Source of the DNA: Alicyclobacillus sp. ALC3
GTDB lineage: Bacteria > Bacillota > Bacilli > Alicyclobacillales > Alicyclobacillaceae
Direction of reading: 5' to 3'
DNA: 64,000 nt
Assembly (NCBI RefSeq): GCF_028751195.1
Contig: NZ_CP066784.1
Coordinates: forward strand, 744,001-808,000
Both the position numbers and the translations under genes were made by a program. Positions 39,763 through 50,070 of the stretch are shown in pieces (position 1 is the first letter of the stretch; each line of letters begins with the position of its first letter). The notes below the pieces were generated by a model. The model was not told the DNA's origin, did not search any database, and worked only from the letters and a program-made list of their open reading frames with translations.

Positions 39763-41172
39763 TCAAGAACCTGGTGTTGCCAGAACGGTCTTCGCAAGCT
39801 CCAGTTGAAAGCGCACAGCCTCTGGCGCTGTGCCGCCGCGCGACTTGCGCGCTGCGACGACTGCCTCTGGCGTGATGCGCTCGTAGATGTCTGACTCAAA
39901 CGCCTCAGACGCAGCCTGGTAGACGGAGAAGTCGAGGTCGCCGAGCGGCTTGCCTAGCTCAATCGCCTGCAGGACGAGCTTCCCAACGACTTCGTGCGCG
40001 GTGCGAAACGGCACACCCTTTGCTGCCAGGTAGTCCGCGACATCGGTCGCGTTCGAGTAGTCGCGCGCAAACGCCTGCTGCAGGCGCGGGCGCCTGACTT
40101 CGAGCGTCGCTATCATTCCGGCAAACAGCTCGAGCGCCGGCAGCACGGTCTCGATGGTGTCGAACAAGCCTTCCTTGTCCTCCTGCAGGTCCTTGTTGTA
40201 GGCGAGCGGCAGTCCTTTCAAGACGGTAAGCAGCCCCATCAGGTGCCCGTACACGCGCCCGGACTTGCCGCGCACAACTTCTGGGACGTCCGGGTTTTTC
40301 TTCTGCGGCATCATGCTTGACCCGGTGCAGTACGCATCGGCCAGCTCGATGAAGCCAAACTCTTCACTGCTCCAGAGGATGAGCTCCTCCGACAGCCGCG
40401 ACAAGTGCGTCATGAGTAAGCTCGCCGCAGACAGGAAGTCGACGAGGTAGTCGCGGTCAGACACCGCGTCGAGCGAGTTCTCGTAGAGTGACGCGAAGCC
40501 GAGCGTCTGCATCACAGATTCGCGATTTATCGGAAACGTCGTACCCGCAAGTGCGCCTGCACCGAGCGGCATCTTGTCCGCTCGTTTGGCGACGTCAGCG
40601 AACCGGTCGGCATCGCGACTGAGCATCCAGAAGTACGCCAGCAGGTGGTGCGCAAACAGTACCGGTTGCGCGCGCTGCAGGTGCGTGTAACCGGGGATGA
40701 TGACGTCGAAGTTCGCCTCGGCCGAGTCGACGAGCGCCTGCTGGAGGGTGCGGATAGCCTGGCGGACGGTCTCTGCAGCGCGCTTCGTGTAGAGGTGCAT
40801 ATCGAGCGCGACCTGGTCGTTGCGGCTGCGTCCGGTGTGCAGCTTCCCTGCCACCGCACCGACGCGCAGCGCGAGCAGGCGCTCGACGTTCATGTGGATG
40901 TCTTCGTCCTCGACGCGAAACTCGAGGCGGCCGGCCTTCGCGGCTGCGAGGAGGTCAGTGAGTCCTTGCACGAGTGTCCGCGCGTCCTCGTCTGGTATGA
41001 TCCCGCACGCCCCCAGCATCTTGGCGTGCGCGATGCTGCCTTCGATGTCGACCTCGGCGAGCCGCTGATCAAACCCAATCGAGGCCGTGTAGGCCTCGAC
41101 GAGTTGGTTGGTCTGTTCCGTAAATCGGCCGCCCCAGAGCTTGCCCTGAGCGTTGTCCGCATCCGTTGCCAT
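39763..41172 (-). CDS. argH: Argininosuccinate lyase
   Basis: A 469-residue enzyme splitting argininosuccinate to arginine and fumarate. Start ATG behind GGCAGGGGTTTG, opening KLWGGRFTEQTN. Signature GSSMMPQKKNPDVPE near residue 287, with the catalytic Ser; HTGRSRNDQVALDMHLY and HLQRAQPVLFAHHL are typical. Downstream of argG with a 209-base gap. Confidence 0.96.
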   Translation of the reverse strand: MATDADNAQGKLWGGRFTEQTNQLVEAYTASIGFDQRLAEVDIEGSIAHAKMLGACGIIPDEDARTLVQGLTDLLAAAKAGRLEFRVEDEDIHMNVERLLALRVGAVAGKLHTGRSRNDQVALDMHLYTKRAAETVRQAIRTLQQALVDSAEANFDVIIPGYTHLQRAQPVLFAHHLLAYFWMLSRDADRFADVAKRADKMPLGAGALAGTTFPINRESVMQTLGFASLYENSLDAVSDRDYLVDFLSAASLLMTHLSRLSEELILWSSEEFGFIELADAYCTGSSMMPQKKNPDVPEVVRGKSGRVYGHLMGLLTVLKGLPLAYNKDLQEDKEGLFDTIETVLPALELFAGMIATLEVRRPRLQQAFARDYSNATDVADYLAAKGVPFRTAHEVVGKLVLQAIELGKPLGDLDFSVYQAASEAFESDIYERITPEAVVAARKSRGGTAPEAVRFQLELAKTVLATPGS

Positions 41173-41381
41173 CAAACCCCTGCCTTTCTTGTTGCAACCG
41201 CGCTGCCGCGGCGGCTGATTCGCAAAGTCGCAGCGGCTGTGTTGCCGGTTCCGGTCGCGGCGGGCGCTGCTTCCACCCGGCGCGGTTGCCGCGACGGTGT
41301 TTTGCCGCTCCGAGCCGCCGGGCCGCGACGTGCGCGGTCGCGGCGGGCGCTCCCGGCTGATTGGTGCGCTGCCGCGGCGGG

Positions 41382-42665
41382 TTACAGTTGAATCGCTGCT
41401 TCGTCGGCAGTCAGGACGGACGAGTTGGCGCCACCGAGGCCGCTTGCCGGTGCCTGTGCGGTGTGGCCGAGCTTCGTCTGCACGTCGGCGTAGACGGTGG
41501 TCGGCATGCCCCACAGCTGGATGAAACCGACAGCTGCGTTGTGGTCGAAGGTGTCGCCGGTCGAATAGGTCGCGAGGTCGTGCCGGTACAGCGAATATGG
41601 CGACTTACGGCCGACAATTTGCGCCTGGCCCTTGTAGAGTTTCACGCGGACGTCGCCGGTGACGTTCTTCTGCGTCTCTTGGATAAACGCGTCGAGCGCC
41701 GTTTTCAGTGGCGAGAACCACAGTCCGTTGTAGATTAGTTTGCTGTACTCGAGCTCTACCCCCATCTTGTACTGCGCGACTTCACGCGTCAACGTCAGGG
41801 TCTCGAGCTCTTTGTGGGCGTTGACGAGCACAATGCCAGCCGGCGACTCGTAGACTTCGCGCGACTTGATGCCGACGAGGCGGTTCTCGACGTGATCAAT
41901 CCGGCCCACTCCGTGCGCCCCCGCAATTGCGTTCAGCTTCAGAATCAACTGAGCAAGCGGCAGCACTTCGCCGTTCAGGGCGACAGGCACGCCTTCGTCG
42001 AACGAGACGATGACGAACTCCGCCTCATTCGGCGCGGCTTCGGCACTCACTGTCCACTCGAACGCGTCCTCTGGCGCATCGGCCCACGGGTCCTCGAGCA
42101 CGCCGCACTCGATGGCCCGGCCCCACAGGTTGGCGTCGATGCTGTAGGGACTGTCAAGGGTCACCGGGATCGGCACATTGTGCTCCTTGGCGTAGGCAAT
42201 TTCCTCGTCGCGCGTCCAGCCCCACTCGCGAACGGGCGCAATGACGCTGAGTTTTGGGCTCAAGGCCTTGACGGAGACTTCGAAGCGGACCTGGTCGTTG
42301 CCTTTGCCTGTGCAGCCGTGCGCGACTGCCGTCGCCCCTTCGAGCGCGGCGACTTCAGCCAGCAGCTGCGAGATGAGCGGGCGCGACAGCGCAGACGCGA
42401 GCGGGTACTTGCCTTCGTAGAGGGAGTTCGCCAGGATGGCCGGGCGCACAAACTCGTCTGCGAAGCGGTTTACGGCATCCACGCGGTAGGACTTGGAGGC
42501 GCCGACTTGCAGGGCCTTCTTCTGAACGAAGTCGAGGTTCTTGCCTTCACCGACGTCGACGCACATCGCGACGACATCGTAGCCGTATTTTTCAGTCAAC
42601 CAGGTGATGGCGACCGATGTATCCAAACCGCCCGAATATGCGAGTACGAGTTTCTCTTTTGCCAT
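41382..42665 (-). CDS. argG: Argininosuccinate synthase
   Basis: A 427-residue enzyme joining citrulline and aspartate with ATP. N-terminal PP-loop AYSGGLDTS (residues 9-17), then VCVDVGE-type segment [27 protein letters not shown] and [18 protein letters not shown] region [14 protein letters not shown]. Starts two bases after the argF stop region, so clearly one operon. About 20 residues longer than usual at the C-terminus ([17 protein letters not shown]). Confidence 0.96.
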   Translation of the reverse strand: MAKEKLVLAYSGGLDTSVAITWLTEKYGYDVVAMCVDVGEGKNLDFVQKKALQVGASKSYRVDAVNRFADEFVRPAILANSLYEGKYPLASALSRPLISQLLAEVAALEGATAVAHGCTGKGNDQVRFEVSVKALSPKLSVIAPVREWGWTRDEEIAYAKEHNVPIPVTLDSPYSIDANLWGRAIECGVLEDPWADAPEDAFEWTVSAEAAPNEAEFVIVSFDEGVPVALNGEVLPLAQLILKLNAIAGAHGVGRIDHVENRLVGIKSREVYESPAGIVLVNAHKELETLTLTREVAQYKMGVELEYSKLIYNGLWFSPLKTALDAFIQETQKNVTGDVRVKLYKGQAQIVGRKSPYSLYRHDLATYSTGDTFDHNAAVGFIQLWGMPTTVYADVQTKLGHTAQAPASGLGGANSSVLTADEAAIQL

Positions 42666-42667
42666 GA

Positions 42668-43735
42668 TTAAATCTCCTCCCCGAATGCGCCGGCATCTGC
42701 CATGAGCGCGGCCAAAACGGCTTTTTGTGCGTGCAAGCGGTTCTCTGCTTCATCAAAGACGGCCGAGTGATCGCCGTCGAGCACCTCTGCAGTCACCTCT
42801 TCCCCGCGGTGCGCGGGCAGGCAGTGCAGGAACAGGTAGTCTGGCTTGGCGTGACTGACGAGCTGTGCGTTAACTTGGTAGTCGCGGAAGATCTCCTTGC
42901 GCACCTCCGCCTCCTCCTCGTCGCCCATGCTCGCCCAGACATCTGTGACGATGACGTCAGCGCCTTGGACGGCGCGCACGACGTCGGTTGTCACCAGCAC
43001 CTGCGAGCGGTTGACGACGGCTGCGCGCTTCGCCTCTTCGACGATCGAAGCTGGCGGCAGGAACCCGGCCGGACTTGCGACGCGGATGTTCATACCGAGT
43101 TTCGGTGCGGCCTGCAGCCAGGAATTTGCCATATTGTTGCCGTCGCCGATAAAGGCGACGGTGACACCTTTGAACGTTCCTTTGTGCTCCCAGATGGTCA
43201 TCGCGTCCGCGAGCACCTGGCACGGATGGTGGTCGTCCGTGAGACCGTTCACGATCGGCACTGTCGCGTAGTGCGCTAGCTCCTGCACCATCGCGTGGGA
43301 AAACGTCCGGATCATAATGCCGTCCACATACCGCGACATCACCTGCGCTGTGTCAGCTACGGGCTCACCACGGCCCATCTGTGTGCTGCTGCCTGGCATG
43401 AACAACGCATGCCCGCCTAGCTGCAGCATCCCGACTTCAAATGACACGCGCGTCCGCGTCGACGCTTTATCGAACACCAGTGCCAGCGTCTTGCCTGGCA
43501 ACAGCTCGTGGCGGAATCCGCTCTTCTGTGCTTCCTTCAGCACGAGGCCGAGTTTTAGCAGCGACTCGATCTCGTGTGGCGCATAGTCGGAGAAATCGAG
43601 CAGGTCGCGGCCTCGGAGCGACTGGTGCGCCACCATCAGCGCATTCTGCAACCGGACCGACAGGTACCCGTCTCCGAGTGGCACAATGGCCGATTCGCCC
43701 CGCCCTACACTTCCAATCGCCTTTACGACGCTCAC
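42668..43735 (-). CDS. argF: Ornithine carbamoyltransferase
   Basis: A 355-residue enzyme making citrulline from ornithine and carbamoyl phosphate. Carbamoyl-phosphate motif [20 protein letters not shown], ornithine motif [13 protein letters not shown]. The first 38 residues before [13 protein letters not shown] are an N-terminal extension not usual in ArgF. The GTG start has AGAGGGGAATG ahead of it, and the internal ATG at residue 34 has no ribosome site. First gene of argF-argG-argH. Confidence 0.94.
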   Translation of the reverse strand: MSVVKAIGSVGRGESAIVPLGDGYLSVRLQNALMVAHQSLRGRDLLDFSDYAPHEIESLLKLGLVLKEAQKSGFRHELLPGKTLALVFDKASTRTRVSFEVGMLQLGGHALFMPGSSTQMGRGEPVADTAQVMSRYVDGIMIRTFSHAMVQELAHYATVPIVNGLTDDHHPCQVLADAMTIWEHKGTFKGVTVAFIGDGNNMANSWLQAAPKLGMNIRVASPAGFLPPASIVEEAKRAAVVNRSQVLVTTDVVRAVQGADVIVTDVWASMGDEEEAEVRKEIFRDYQVNAQLVSHAKPDYLFLHCLPAHRGEEVTAEVLDGDHSAVFDEAENRLHAQKAVLAALMADAGAFGEEI

Positions 43736-43804
43736 GCCGCATTCCCCTCTCCGGTTTGAGTTTCAAATTCAATTTCGAATGACGGTGCGGCCTGGTTCAG
43801 CGGA

Positions 43805-43970
43805 CCGCTTGGTTCGCCTGCCGCTTGGTTCGCCTGCCGCTTGGTTCGCCTGCCGCTTGGTTCGGTTGCCGCTTGGTTCGGTTGCCGCTTGGTTCGCCGG
43901 GCCGCTTGGTTCGCCTGCCGCTTGGTTCGGCCTGCCGCTTGGTTCGCCGGGCCGCTTGGTTTGGCGTTCG
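43805..43970. repeat. 16-base tandem repeat in argF leader
   Basis: About ten copies of CCGCTTGGTTCGCCTG, some with GGTTG or CGGG variants. It lies between the leader ORF and argF, inside the presumed transcript. Confidence 0.9.
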
Positions 43971-44103
43971 GTTACGCTGCGAGTTGCCTCGCGGTTCGGC
44001 TTGCTCTATCACATCAGGTTGATTGTCTCGTTCAGCTGTCCTGATTCGGCGCGGCTTGGGTGCCCATTCGGTGCCGATTCAGTGCTGATTCGGTTGCGAC
44101 GAT

Positions 44104-44169
44104 TCATCGTCGCTCTCGAATTCGATCCAACACACCGTTCGCTCTCAACCCTATCTGCATAATCACCAT
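44104..44169 (-). CDS. Candidate arginine-rich leader peptide of argF
   Basis: A 21-codon ORF beginning MVIMQIGL and ending in DRIRERR, with five Arg in all, four of them in the last six codons. GGAGG lies nine bases before the ATG. It begins about 17 bases after the predicted transcription start. Arg-rich leader peptides are a known way to sense arginine by ribosome stalling. No clear intrinsic terminator is seen between it and argF, so the mechanism is inferred. Confidence 0.45.
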   Translation of the reverse strand: MVIMQIGLRANGVLDRIRERR

Positions 44170-44192
44170 ATGCACTAACCTCCACACGCATG

Positions 44193-44220
44193 ATTATACA
44201 TGCCAGCGAATATTTATCAA
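44193..44220 (-). promoter_or_regulatory. argF promoter overlapped by ArgR-like boxes
   Basis: TTGATA and TATAAT are separated by 16 bases on the minus strand. The segments GATAAATATTCG and CATGTATAATCATG resemble ArgR half-palindromes (TGTATAATTATACA type) and cover both hexamers; TGCATA and TATGCA pair further downstream at about 44154-44172. Arginine repression is inferred. Confidence 0.65.
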
Positions 44221-44235
44221 GCTGCGATTGTTAGC

Positions 44236-44281
44236 GCGGTGAGCGGTGAGCGGTGAGCGGTGAGCGGTGAGCGGTGAGCGG
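44236..44281. repeat. 7-base tandem repeat (GCGGTGA)
   Basis: About six and a half perfect copies of GCGGTGA, just upstream of the argF promoter. Confidence 0.92.
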
Positions 44282-44604
44282 CAGTTCCCGCCGCCATAAC
44301 CGCACAGGGCGGCTTATCGGCGCGATCCACCCGCATTTCCTCCCCGATAGGCTGCCGAAAACGGCCAATTCACTCTTTTGGAGGTCCAGAAGGTGGGTGA
44401 TCACGTCGATAGGCGGTTCTAAGCCGCCTATTCGGCGATTCGGGGGCGGTTTTGACCCCGTTAAGCGGTCCTGTGCCGCTATTCTGCGTGGCCGCCCACA
44501 GCTCGAGCCCGTCTGCGCCTACTGAGTCGACTGCGATGCCGCAAAGGAATCGGAAGTGGCGGGCCGGCATTGATATGCGGCGCGGGAAGCGCGACGCATT
44601 CCAC

Positions 44605-44794
44605 ATAACGCCCTCAGAACGCGTTATCCGCTCCCTAGTTAACATAAAACACCCACGTAACGTCTTCAAAACGCGTTATCTCCCCTGAGATCCCGATTTT
44701 CAGCACCTCAACTCATCAATAACGCTGTTTGGGGGCGTTATCGCCGATAAAACCCGCTGTCCGGAACCGATAACGCGTTTTCAGGACGTTAGCG
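44605..44794. repeat. Cluster of four AACGC/GCGTT palindromes
   Basis: Four dispersed copies of a 23-26-base imperfect inverted repeat at 44605-44627, 44655-44679, 44719-44741 and 44769-44794. Arms are ATAACGC and GCGTTAT with T-rich or CTTCA-like centres. They could form hairpins or bind a dimeric protein. Confidence 0.7.
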
Positions 44795-45033
44795 TTTTGG
44801 CATAGCGTGCTCCGGCCTCGTTACCCCCGGTCAATGCCAAACCGGTCCAACGTCACGTTTCGCTTAGTGAAAAATATCCGTTGTTTGCGATCGGTAGCTA
44901 GCGCTCCCCGCCAGCTTTCAGTTCTTACATGGTGTATGCCCCCGTCGCGGGGGCATACCGATTAAATTTAGTTCTAGCCCCGGCGGTGTCCGGCTCGTTC
45001 GCGCGATCCAGACTCCCCTCACACGAACGGAAA

Positions 45034-45059
45034 GGGCCGACCATTGAGCAGGTCGGCCC
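45034..45059 (-). terminator. Probable gltB terminator
   Basis: A nine-pair stem GGGCCGACC / GGTCGGCCC with an eight-base loop, followed by TTTCCGTT on the minus strand, about 140 bases after the gltB stop. Confidence 0.55.
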
Positions 45060-45196
45060 ATCCAATTTGAACTCTGAGCGCCAACTGCGGCATGCGCACA
45101 CGCGCGGTGACCTCCGCCGACCCAGCCGCATCGCCGCACCCGGCCGGCCCAGGCCCGCGGCCCAGCATCGCTCAGCCGCTCAGCCGCCCACCAAAC

Positions 45197-48100
45197 TTAC
45201 TCCGTCGCGATCGTCTGGTCCGTGATCTCCGCGCCAGGGCGGACCATCATGAAGTGGTCAACCGGCGCGTCAATCATCGGCTGCAGCGCGTTCGCCGCCT
45301 CCCACTGGCCGCTGTGGCGCAGTTCGCGCTGGTAGTTGGTCAGGAGTTCCTCGACGTCGCGCTCGCCGTCCTCGTCGAGGTAGCGCAGCACCACTTTCGC
45401 GCCCTTGGCGAGGCGGCGCCGGAGCACATCCTCAGTCAGGCCGATTTGCTCGCTCATGCGGACGTAGACCGAGCCGCCAGTCATGCCGGAGCAAATCCAG
45501 GGGCCGGGGTCGCCGAGAACGACCGCGCGCCCCGCCGTCATGTACTCGAACGCGAAGCCTTTCAGGTTGGCGCGCTCACCGACCCAGCCGAGTTCGTCGC
45601 GCACCGGGCGCGGTTCGCCGCCGATGACGATGTCGGCGCCAGACAGCCGAATCCCGGCGCGCGCATCCGCATCGCCCTGGATGAAGAACGTTCCGCGCTG
45701 CGCACCGTAGGCGAGACCTTTGCCGACCGAGCCGCCGCGCCAGACGCCGTCCGGACCCTGCTGTTTGAGGATCACGATTTTGCCCCCGAACGCTGCCTTG
45801 CCGACGCCGTCCTGGCCGCCGCCGTGCGCCACGGACACCATGCCTTCCGTGTGATACGCTGCGAAGCCGTTGCCGCCGACGTTGCTGGTCTCGTTCGAGA
45901 TGCGCACATCGTCAGCGCCGAGGCGTACCTTCTGCCCAGCTTGGCGGGTGCCCTGCGCCCGCGGCAACCCGACAATGCCTGCAGTCTCAGCGCTGGCCGC
46001 GCCTGAATCAGAACCTCCGTCGACTTCTGCACGGCCTGACCCGGTCAACACCTTCCACAGCACACCCTTGCCGGTGCGCGACACCATAGCCTCCGGCACC
46101 GAGTCGCCACCCATCGTCACGCCCGCAACCGCTGTCTCCGTGCCAGCTGCCATCGCGAGCACTTCCGCTTCCTCTGCCGCCAACGTGTTGCCGTGGCGGG
46201 TCTGCACGTTCACGCCGAGTCCGTCGTGGCGCAGGTTGCGCTTGATCAGCCAGTTCACATCGAGCGCGTCGTGCATCGACAGCTGCGTCAACAGGTCGCT
46301 CTTGCCGACCAAATCTTGCGTCCGAGTCGCACCAAGCGCTGCCGTCAGCCGCGCGACGTGCTCGCCAATCGCCGTGAACAGCCGCTGCAGGTACCCAACC
46401 GCTTGCTCAAACTCGCGTGGTTCGAACTTCGGCAGGCCCTTCTCCTTCGCTTCCTCAAGGCTCGTCATCTGTGTCGCGATGCCGACGTGGCAGGTGTCCT
46501 TGTGGCACGCGCGGCAGGATGTGCAACCAATCGCCACCATCGCCATCGTGCCAAACCCGACGCGGTTTGCGCCTAGTAAAATCGCCTTCATGACGTCTGC
46601 ACCCGATTTCATGCCGCCGTCAGCCCAAATCTCGGCCGAGTCGCGCAGCCCAGCCGCACACAGCGCCTCGTGCGCCAGTTTCACGCCAATCTCGACCGGC
46701 AACCCGACGTGGCGGATCGCGTGTGCACGCGCCGCACCGGTGCCGCCGTCAAAGCCGCTGAGCGTCACGACGTCGGCGCCGGCCTTCACGACACCAACCG
46801 CGATCGTCCCGATGTTCGGCACGACGGGCACCTTCACCGCGACCTTGGCGTGCGGGTTAATCTCGTGCAGTTCGTGTACGACCTGCGCCAAGTCCTCGAT
46901 CGAGTAGATGTCGTGGTTGTTGGACGGCGAAATCAGGTCCGTGCCGAGCGACGCGTTCCGGGCTGCGGCGACTTGCTCGGTCACTTTCGATCCCGGCAGG
47001 TGACCGCCCTCGCCCGGCTTCGCGCCTTGGCCGATCTTAATTTCGAGCACGTACGCGCCGTTGCAAAGGTCCGCGTTGACGCCGAAGCGACCGGACGCGA
47101 TCTGCCGACCGCGGTGGCGCGGATAGCGCGTGAGCAAGTCTTTGATCTCGCCGCCCTCCCCGTTCAAGGCGACGATGTTTGTCCGGTACCCGGCTTCCGC
47201 GTACGCGCGGTATGCGGTCTCGCTCTGCGAGCCAAACGACATCGAGCTGATGACCAGCGGGTAGCTGTGGCCGTCGATCGTCGTGTCGACTTCGGTGCTG
47301 TCGACGCTCACCTTCGCGTCTCCGCCAGCCTTCGTGTCTGCGCCGGATCCCGCTGCCTCAGCCGACACGTCCACAGCTTCGCCGCCGGTCGCACTTGCGA
47401 CTGCAGCGTCGTCGATGCCCTTGAAACCGAGCACGTGGCGGATGCTGATTGGGTTCTCGCGCTCAAACGTCGCGAGCCGGTCGTAGAACGTCTCGTACTC
47501 CGCCTCTCCCATCGCGACAAGGCCGGCAGCCTTCCAGATGCGCGGGTAGAGTTGGAAGTTTTTCGCGCGCCGGAGCTGCTTCTCGTCGTCGACGTCGTAC
47601 AGCGCCTGACGCAAGGCAGCCTCCGCTTCCATCGCCGCGAAGCCAAAGCCGGCTTTGCCGCCGCAGAAGGTCGGCACGCCGAGCCACTGCGAGACTTCCT
47701 CGTGTAGGCCAATCGCGCCAAACAAGCGCTCGTAGCCGCGCAACTCGTGAATGCCAAGCGTCGAAATGACTTTCTCGAGACCTTTGCAGAGCGCCGCGTG
47801 AAGGTTTTCGACGCCGGCCACACTGCCTTTTTGCGCCGCGTGTTCCCACATCAGATACGGGTCGACCGCTTCGGCGCCAAGGCCGATGGCCGTCACGATG
47901 TCGTGCAGGTTGCGCATCGCGCCGCTGCGCAACACGATGCTCGTGCGTCGGCGCAGGTGCTCGCCGCCTTGACTGGACGACGGCCGCAACAGCGCTTTGT
48001 GCACAGCTGCAACGGCGAGAAACGCGTCGATGTACGCGCCGCGGGCGAACGACAGGCGGTCGTCGAGCGCAATCACGTTGGCCCCCGCCTGCACTGCCTC

Positions 48101-49936
48101 GAGCGCCTCCTGTGAGAAGCGCGCGAGCGCCGCGGACACGCTCTCGCCTTCATGCCGGTGCAGCAGAATTTCCACCGTTCCGTACGGCCCCGTGTGCAGA
48201 GCTGCCAGTGCATCTTCGTAGCAGAGCGTCTCGCGGCGGTTCGCGATGGCCTCGATGTCCTCGAGCGTCACGTCCGATGCCGGCGACAGTTCTTCAAGCA
48301 GAAGCGGCGATTGGATCTCGACGCGCGGCGCATCCTGGTACAACCCATCGAGCGACGGCCGCTTGCCAAGCACGGTACGTGTGCTGAAGTGCTCGACTTC
48401 ACGCTCGCGATCGATCGCTGGGTTCGTGACGACGGCGACGGTCTCGTGGACGAAATCCGGAATTGAGCGCAGTCCGGTGTCGAGCGCCGCGATGGGGCTG
48501 TCGTTGCCCAAGGACCGAATTGGCTCGACGCCTGTCTGCAGTTCGAAGTCGATGGCCTTCACGTCGTCTTCGCGCCAGCCAAACGCTGCCTGGCGAATCG
48601 CCACCGACTTGCGCCCCCGATAGGGGTGCGCTACTTCCCCGCGCTCGTGCAGCGACCCAGCGAAGCGCAGTCCGTGCGCCGCCTCGTGTCCGAACTGATA
48701 GCGCGTCATCATGCGCGCAAAGACATGGCGTTGCAGTTTCGTGTACGGGTAGAGAATCACACCGTTGGCGGTGAACTCCACCCCCATCTTCTCGCCCGGA
48801 GAGAGCGGCTTCGGGTCGGCCACCCACTGCGAGGTCGGCACGATGCCCTGTTCCGAACTGAAGGTGTAACCGTCGGCGGTCTCGACCAGCCACATCGGCC
48901 GCAGTCCGAGCGCATCGACGCCAAACACGGCCTGCGAGCCAAACCGCATCATCACCGCTGCCGGCCCCTGCGCAAACGGCCCCCACAGGGAGCGCAGGAA
49001 CATGTACATGTCAGCGAGATCGGAGCGCATCTGCTTGACTTCGTTGACGATGGGCGGGAACAACGTCTCCGCCGCCTCAAACAGCGACCAGCCTTTCTTC
49101 GCTACGAAGTAGTGCAGGCTGCGGTCCACCATCTGCGAATCCGAGAACGCGGCGTCAAGCGGAATACCCGCCATGCCCGACTCTTCATAGAAACGTGCAA
49201 TTGTGTTGATCTCGCCGTTGTGCCCGAGCAGCCCAAACGGCTGCACGCGGAAGAACGACGTGGTCGTGTTCGTGGAGTAGCGGGTATGCGCAAGCACAAA
49301 CGCCGACGTGCAGTCTGCATCGCGAAGGTCCGGATAGAAGTTCGCGAGTGTCTCGCCGTCGCCGACAACCTTATAGACACAGGTGGACCGACTCATGGAC
49401 GCGACGTGGAGTCCATTGTGGCGTTCGAGCGCCGTGATCAGGTCAATCACAGCGACGTCATCCGACTCCGGCGTCAGGCCCGCGATTTGCACAAACACGG
49501 GGTTCTCCTGGCTGCCGAGCGGACCGAGCGCCTCTTGATTCGACACGTCAACGCGCGTCAGCAGCAAATTGAAACCGGCCGACTTCAAGTCCGTGATGAC
49601 CTCGTCCAGCAATTGGCCAGACTTAGCTCGGTTCAGCAGTAAGTGGGCGACGAAAAAACGCTCATCATCAACCACATCGGCGCCTTTTTGCGTCAATCCG
49701 CGTTCAATCAGCCAACGCCGCCAGAGCGCGCGCGGAATGTCGAGCAAGAGTCCGCACCCATCGCCTTCACCCTGAACGTACCCCGCCCTGTGACTGAGGG
49801 CGTTGAGCGCTTCAAGCCCGGCAACCACAGGGGTTCGGGTCGGCATCCCAGTTTTTTCGATGCGGGCGAAGATCCCACAACTGTCGTGTTCTCGGTCGAT
49901 CTGCGTCGTCAATGCGTTCAAGTTCAACCTCGTCAC
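45197..49936 (-). CDS. gltB: Glutamate synthase large subunit
   Basis: About 1579 residues. It makes two glutamates from glutamine and 2-oxoglutarate. Glutaminase domain starting at the nucleophile Cys in EHDSCGIF after a short propeptide; central domain; FMN synthase domain with KPGEGGHLPG and SPPSNNHDIYS-like SPSNNHDIYSIEDL; Fe-S Cys cluster CTSCRACHKDTC; C-terminal beta-helix domain. The start is uncertain: GTG 49936 is preferred over ATG 50002, which lies against a 9-base repeat and lacks a ribosome site; TTG 49927 is also possible. A Gly/Ala/Asp-rich insertion (SAEAAGSGADTKAGGDAK) lies in the linker. No gltD is adjacent. Confidence 0.93.
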   Translation of the reverse strand: MTRLNLNALTTQIDREHDSCGIFARIEKTGMPTRTPVVAGLEALNALSHRAGYVQGEGDGCGLLLDIPRALWRRWLIERGLTQKGADVVDDERFFVAHLLLNRAKSGQLLDEVITDLKSAGFNLLLTRVDVSNQEALGPLGSQENPVFVQIAGLTPESDDVAVIDLITALERHNGLHVASMSRSTCVYKVVGDGETLANFYPDLRDADCTSAFVLAHTRYSTNTTTSFFRVQPFGLLGHNGEINTIARFYEESGMAGIPLDAAFSDSQMVDRSLHYFVAKKGWSLFEAAETLFPPIVNEVKQMRSDLADMYMFLRSLWGPFAQGPAAVMMRFGSQAVFGVDALGLRPMWLVETADGYTFSSEQGIVPTSQWVADPKPLSPGEKMGVEFTANGVILYPYTKLQRHVFARMMTRYQFGHEAAHGLRFAGSLHERGEVAHPYRGRKSVAIRQAAFGWREDDVKAIDFELQTGVEPIRSLGNDSPIAALDTGLRSIPDFVHETVAVVTNPAIDREREVEHFSTRTVLGKRPSLDGLYQDAPRVEIQSPLLLEELSPASDVTLEDIEAIANRRETLCYEDALAALHTGPYGTVEILLHRHEGESVSAALARFSQEALEAVQAGANVIALDDRLSFARGAYIDAFLAVAAVHKALLRPSSSQGGEHLRRRTSIVLRSGAMRNLHDIVTAIGLGAEAVDPYLMWEHAAQKGSVAGVENLHAALCKGLEKVISTLGIHELRGYERLFGAIGLHEEVSQWLGVPTFCGGKAGFGFAAMEAEAALRQALYDVDDEKQLRRAKNFQLYPRIWKAAGLVAMGEAEYETFYDRLATFERENPISIRHVLGFKGIDDAAVASATGGEAVDVSAEAAGSGADTKAGGDAKVSVDSTEVDTTIDGHSYPLVISSMSFGSQSETAYRAYAEAGYRTNIVALNGEGGEIKDLLTRYPRHRGRQIASGRFGVNADLCNGAYVLEIKIGQGAKPGEGGHLPGSKVTEQVAAARNASLGTDLISPSNNHDIYSIEDLAQVVHELHEINPHAKVAVKVPVVPNIGTIAVGVVKAGADVVTLSGFDGGTGAARAHAIRHVGLPVEIGVKLAHEALCAAGLRDSAEIWADGGMKSGADVMKAILLGANRVGFGTMAMVAIGCTSCRACHKDTCHVGIATQMTSLEEAKEKGLPKFEPREFEQAVGYLQRLFTAIGEHVARLTAALGATRTQDLVGKSDLLTQLSMHDALDVNWLIKRNLRHDGLGVNVQTRHGNTLAAEEAEVLAMAAGTETAVAGVTMGGDSVPEAMVSRTGKGVLWKVLTGSGRAEVDGGSDSGAASAETAGIVGLPRAQGTRQAGQKVRLGADDVRISNETSNVGGNGFAAYHTEGMVSVAHGGGQDGVGKAAFGGKIVILKQQGPDGVWRGGSVGKGLAYGAQRGTFFIQGDADARAGIRLSGADIVIGGEPRPVRDELGWVGERANLKGFAFEYMTAGRAVVLGDPGPWICSGMTGGSVYVRMSEQIGLTEDVLRRRLAKGAKVVLRYLDEDGERDVEELLTNYQRELRHSGQWEAANALQPMIDAPVDHFMMVRPGAEITDQTIATE

Positions 49937-50004
49937 TTCCTCTCTCGCTGAGGACGTTTCGCACCCTGGCAGGGTGCCGTTCGCCGGCAATTCAGTCGAC
50001 ATTT

Positions 50005-50070
50005 CGGCTGGCTCGGCTGGCTCGGCTGGCTCGGCTGGCTCGGCTGGCTCGGCTGGCTCGGCTGGCTCGG
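50005..50070. repeat. 9-base tandem repeat upstream of gltB
   Basis: About seven copies of CGGCTGGCT, directly next to the longest possible gltB start. It would add Ser/Ala-Glu-Pro-type codons if a longer upstream reading were used, but no start supports that. Confidence 0.92.

Larger units (their letters stand above)
43736..45196. other. 1.46-kb non-coding gap with argF leader and repeats
   Basis: No convincing gene larger than the 21-codon leader ORF is seen. The gap holds the argF promoter and leader (43736-44220), a 16-base tandem repeat, a 7-base tandem repeat, a cluster of AACGC palindromes (44605-44794), two smaller GC palindromes (44411-44429 AGGCGG/CCGCCT; 44475-44493), a perfect hairpin at 44934-44958 and the gltB terminator. 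Confidence 0.7.

Noticed and set aside
39763..41514. 583-residue argH
   Set aside because: The first 114 residues are low-complexity and overlap argG; the family start is at ATG 41172 with a ribosome site.
41814..42671. 285-codon plus-strand ORF over argG
   Set aside because: Antisense shadow of argG without recognisable protein features.
44009..44191. 60-codon reading of the argF leader region
   Set aside because: Its ATG lies at the predicted transcript start without a ribosome site; the 21-codon frame has GGAGG at the right distance.
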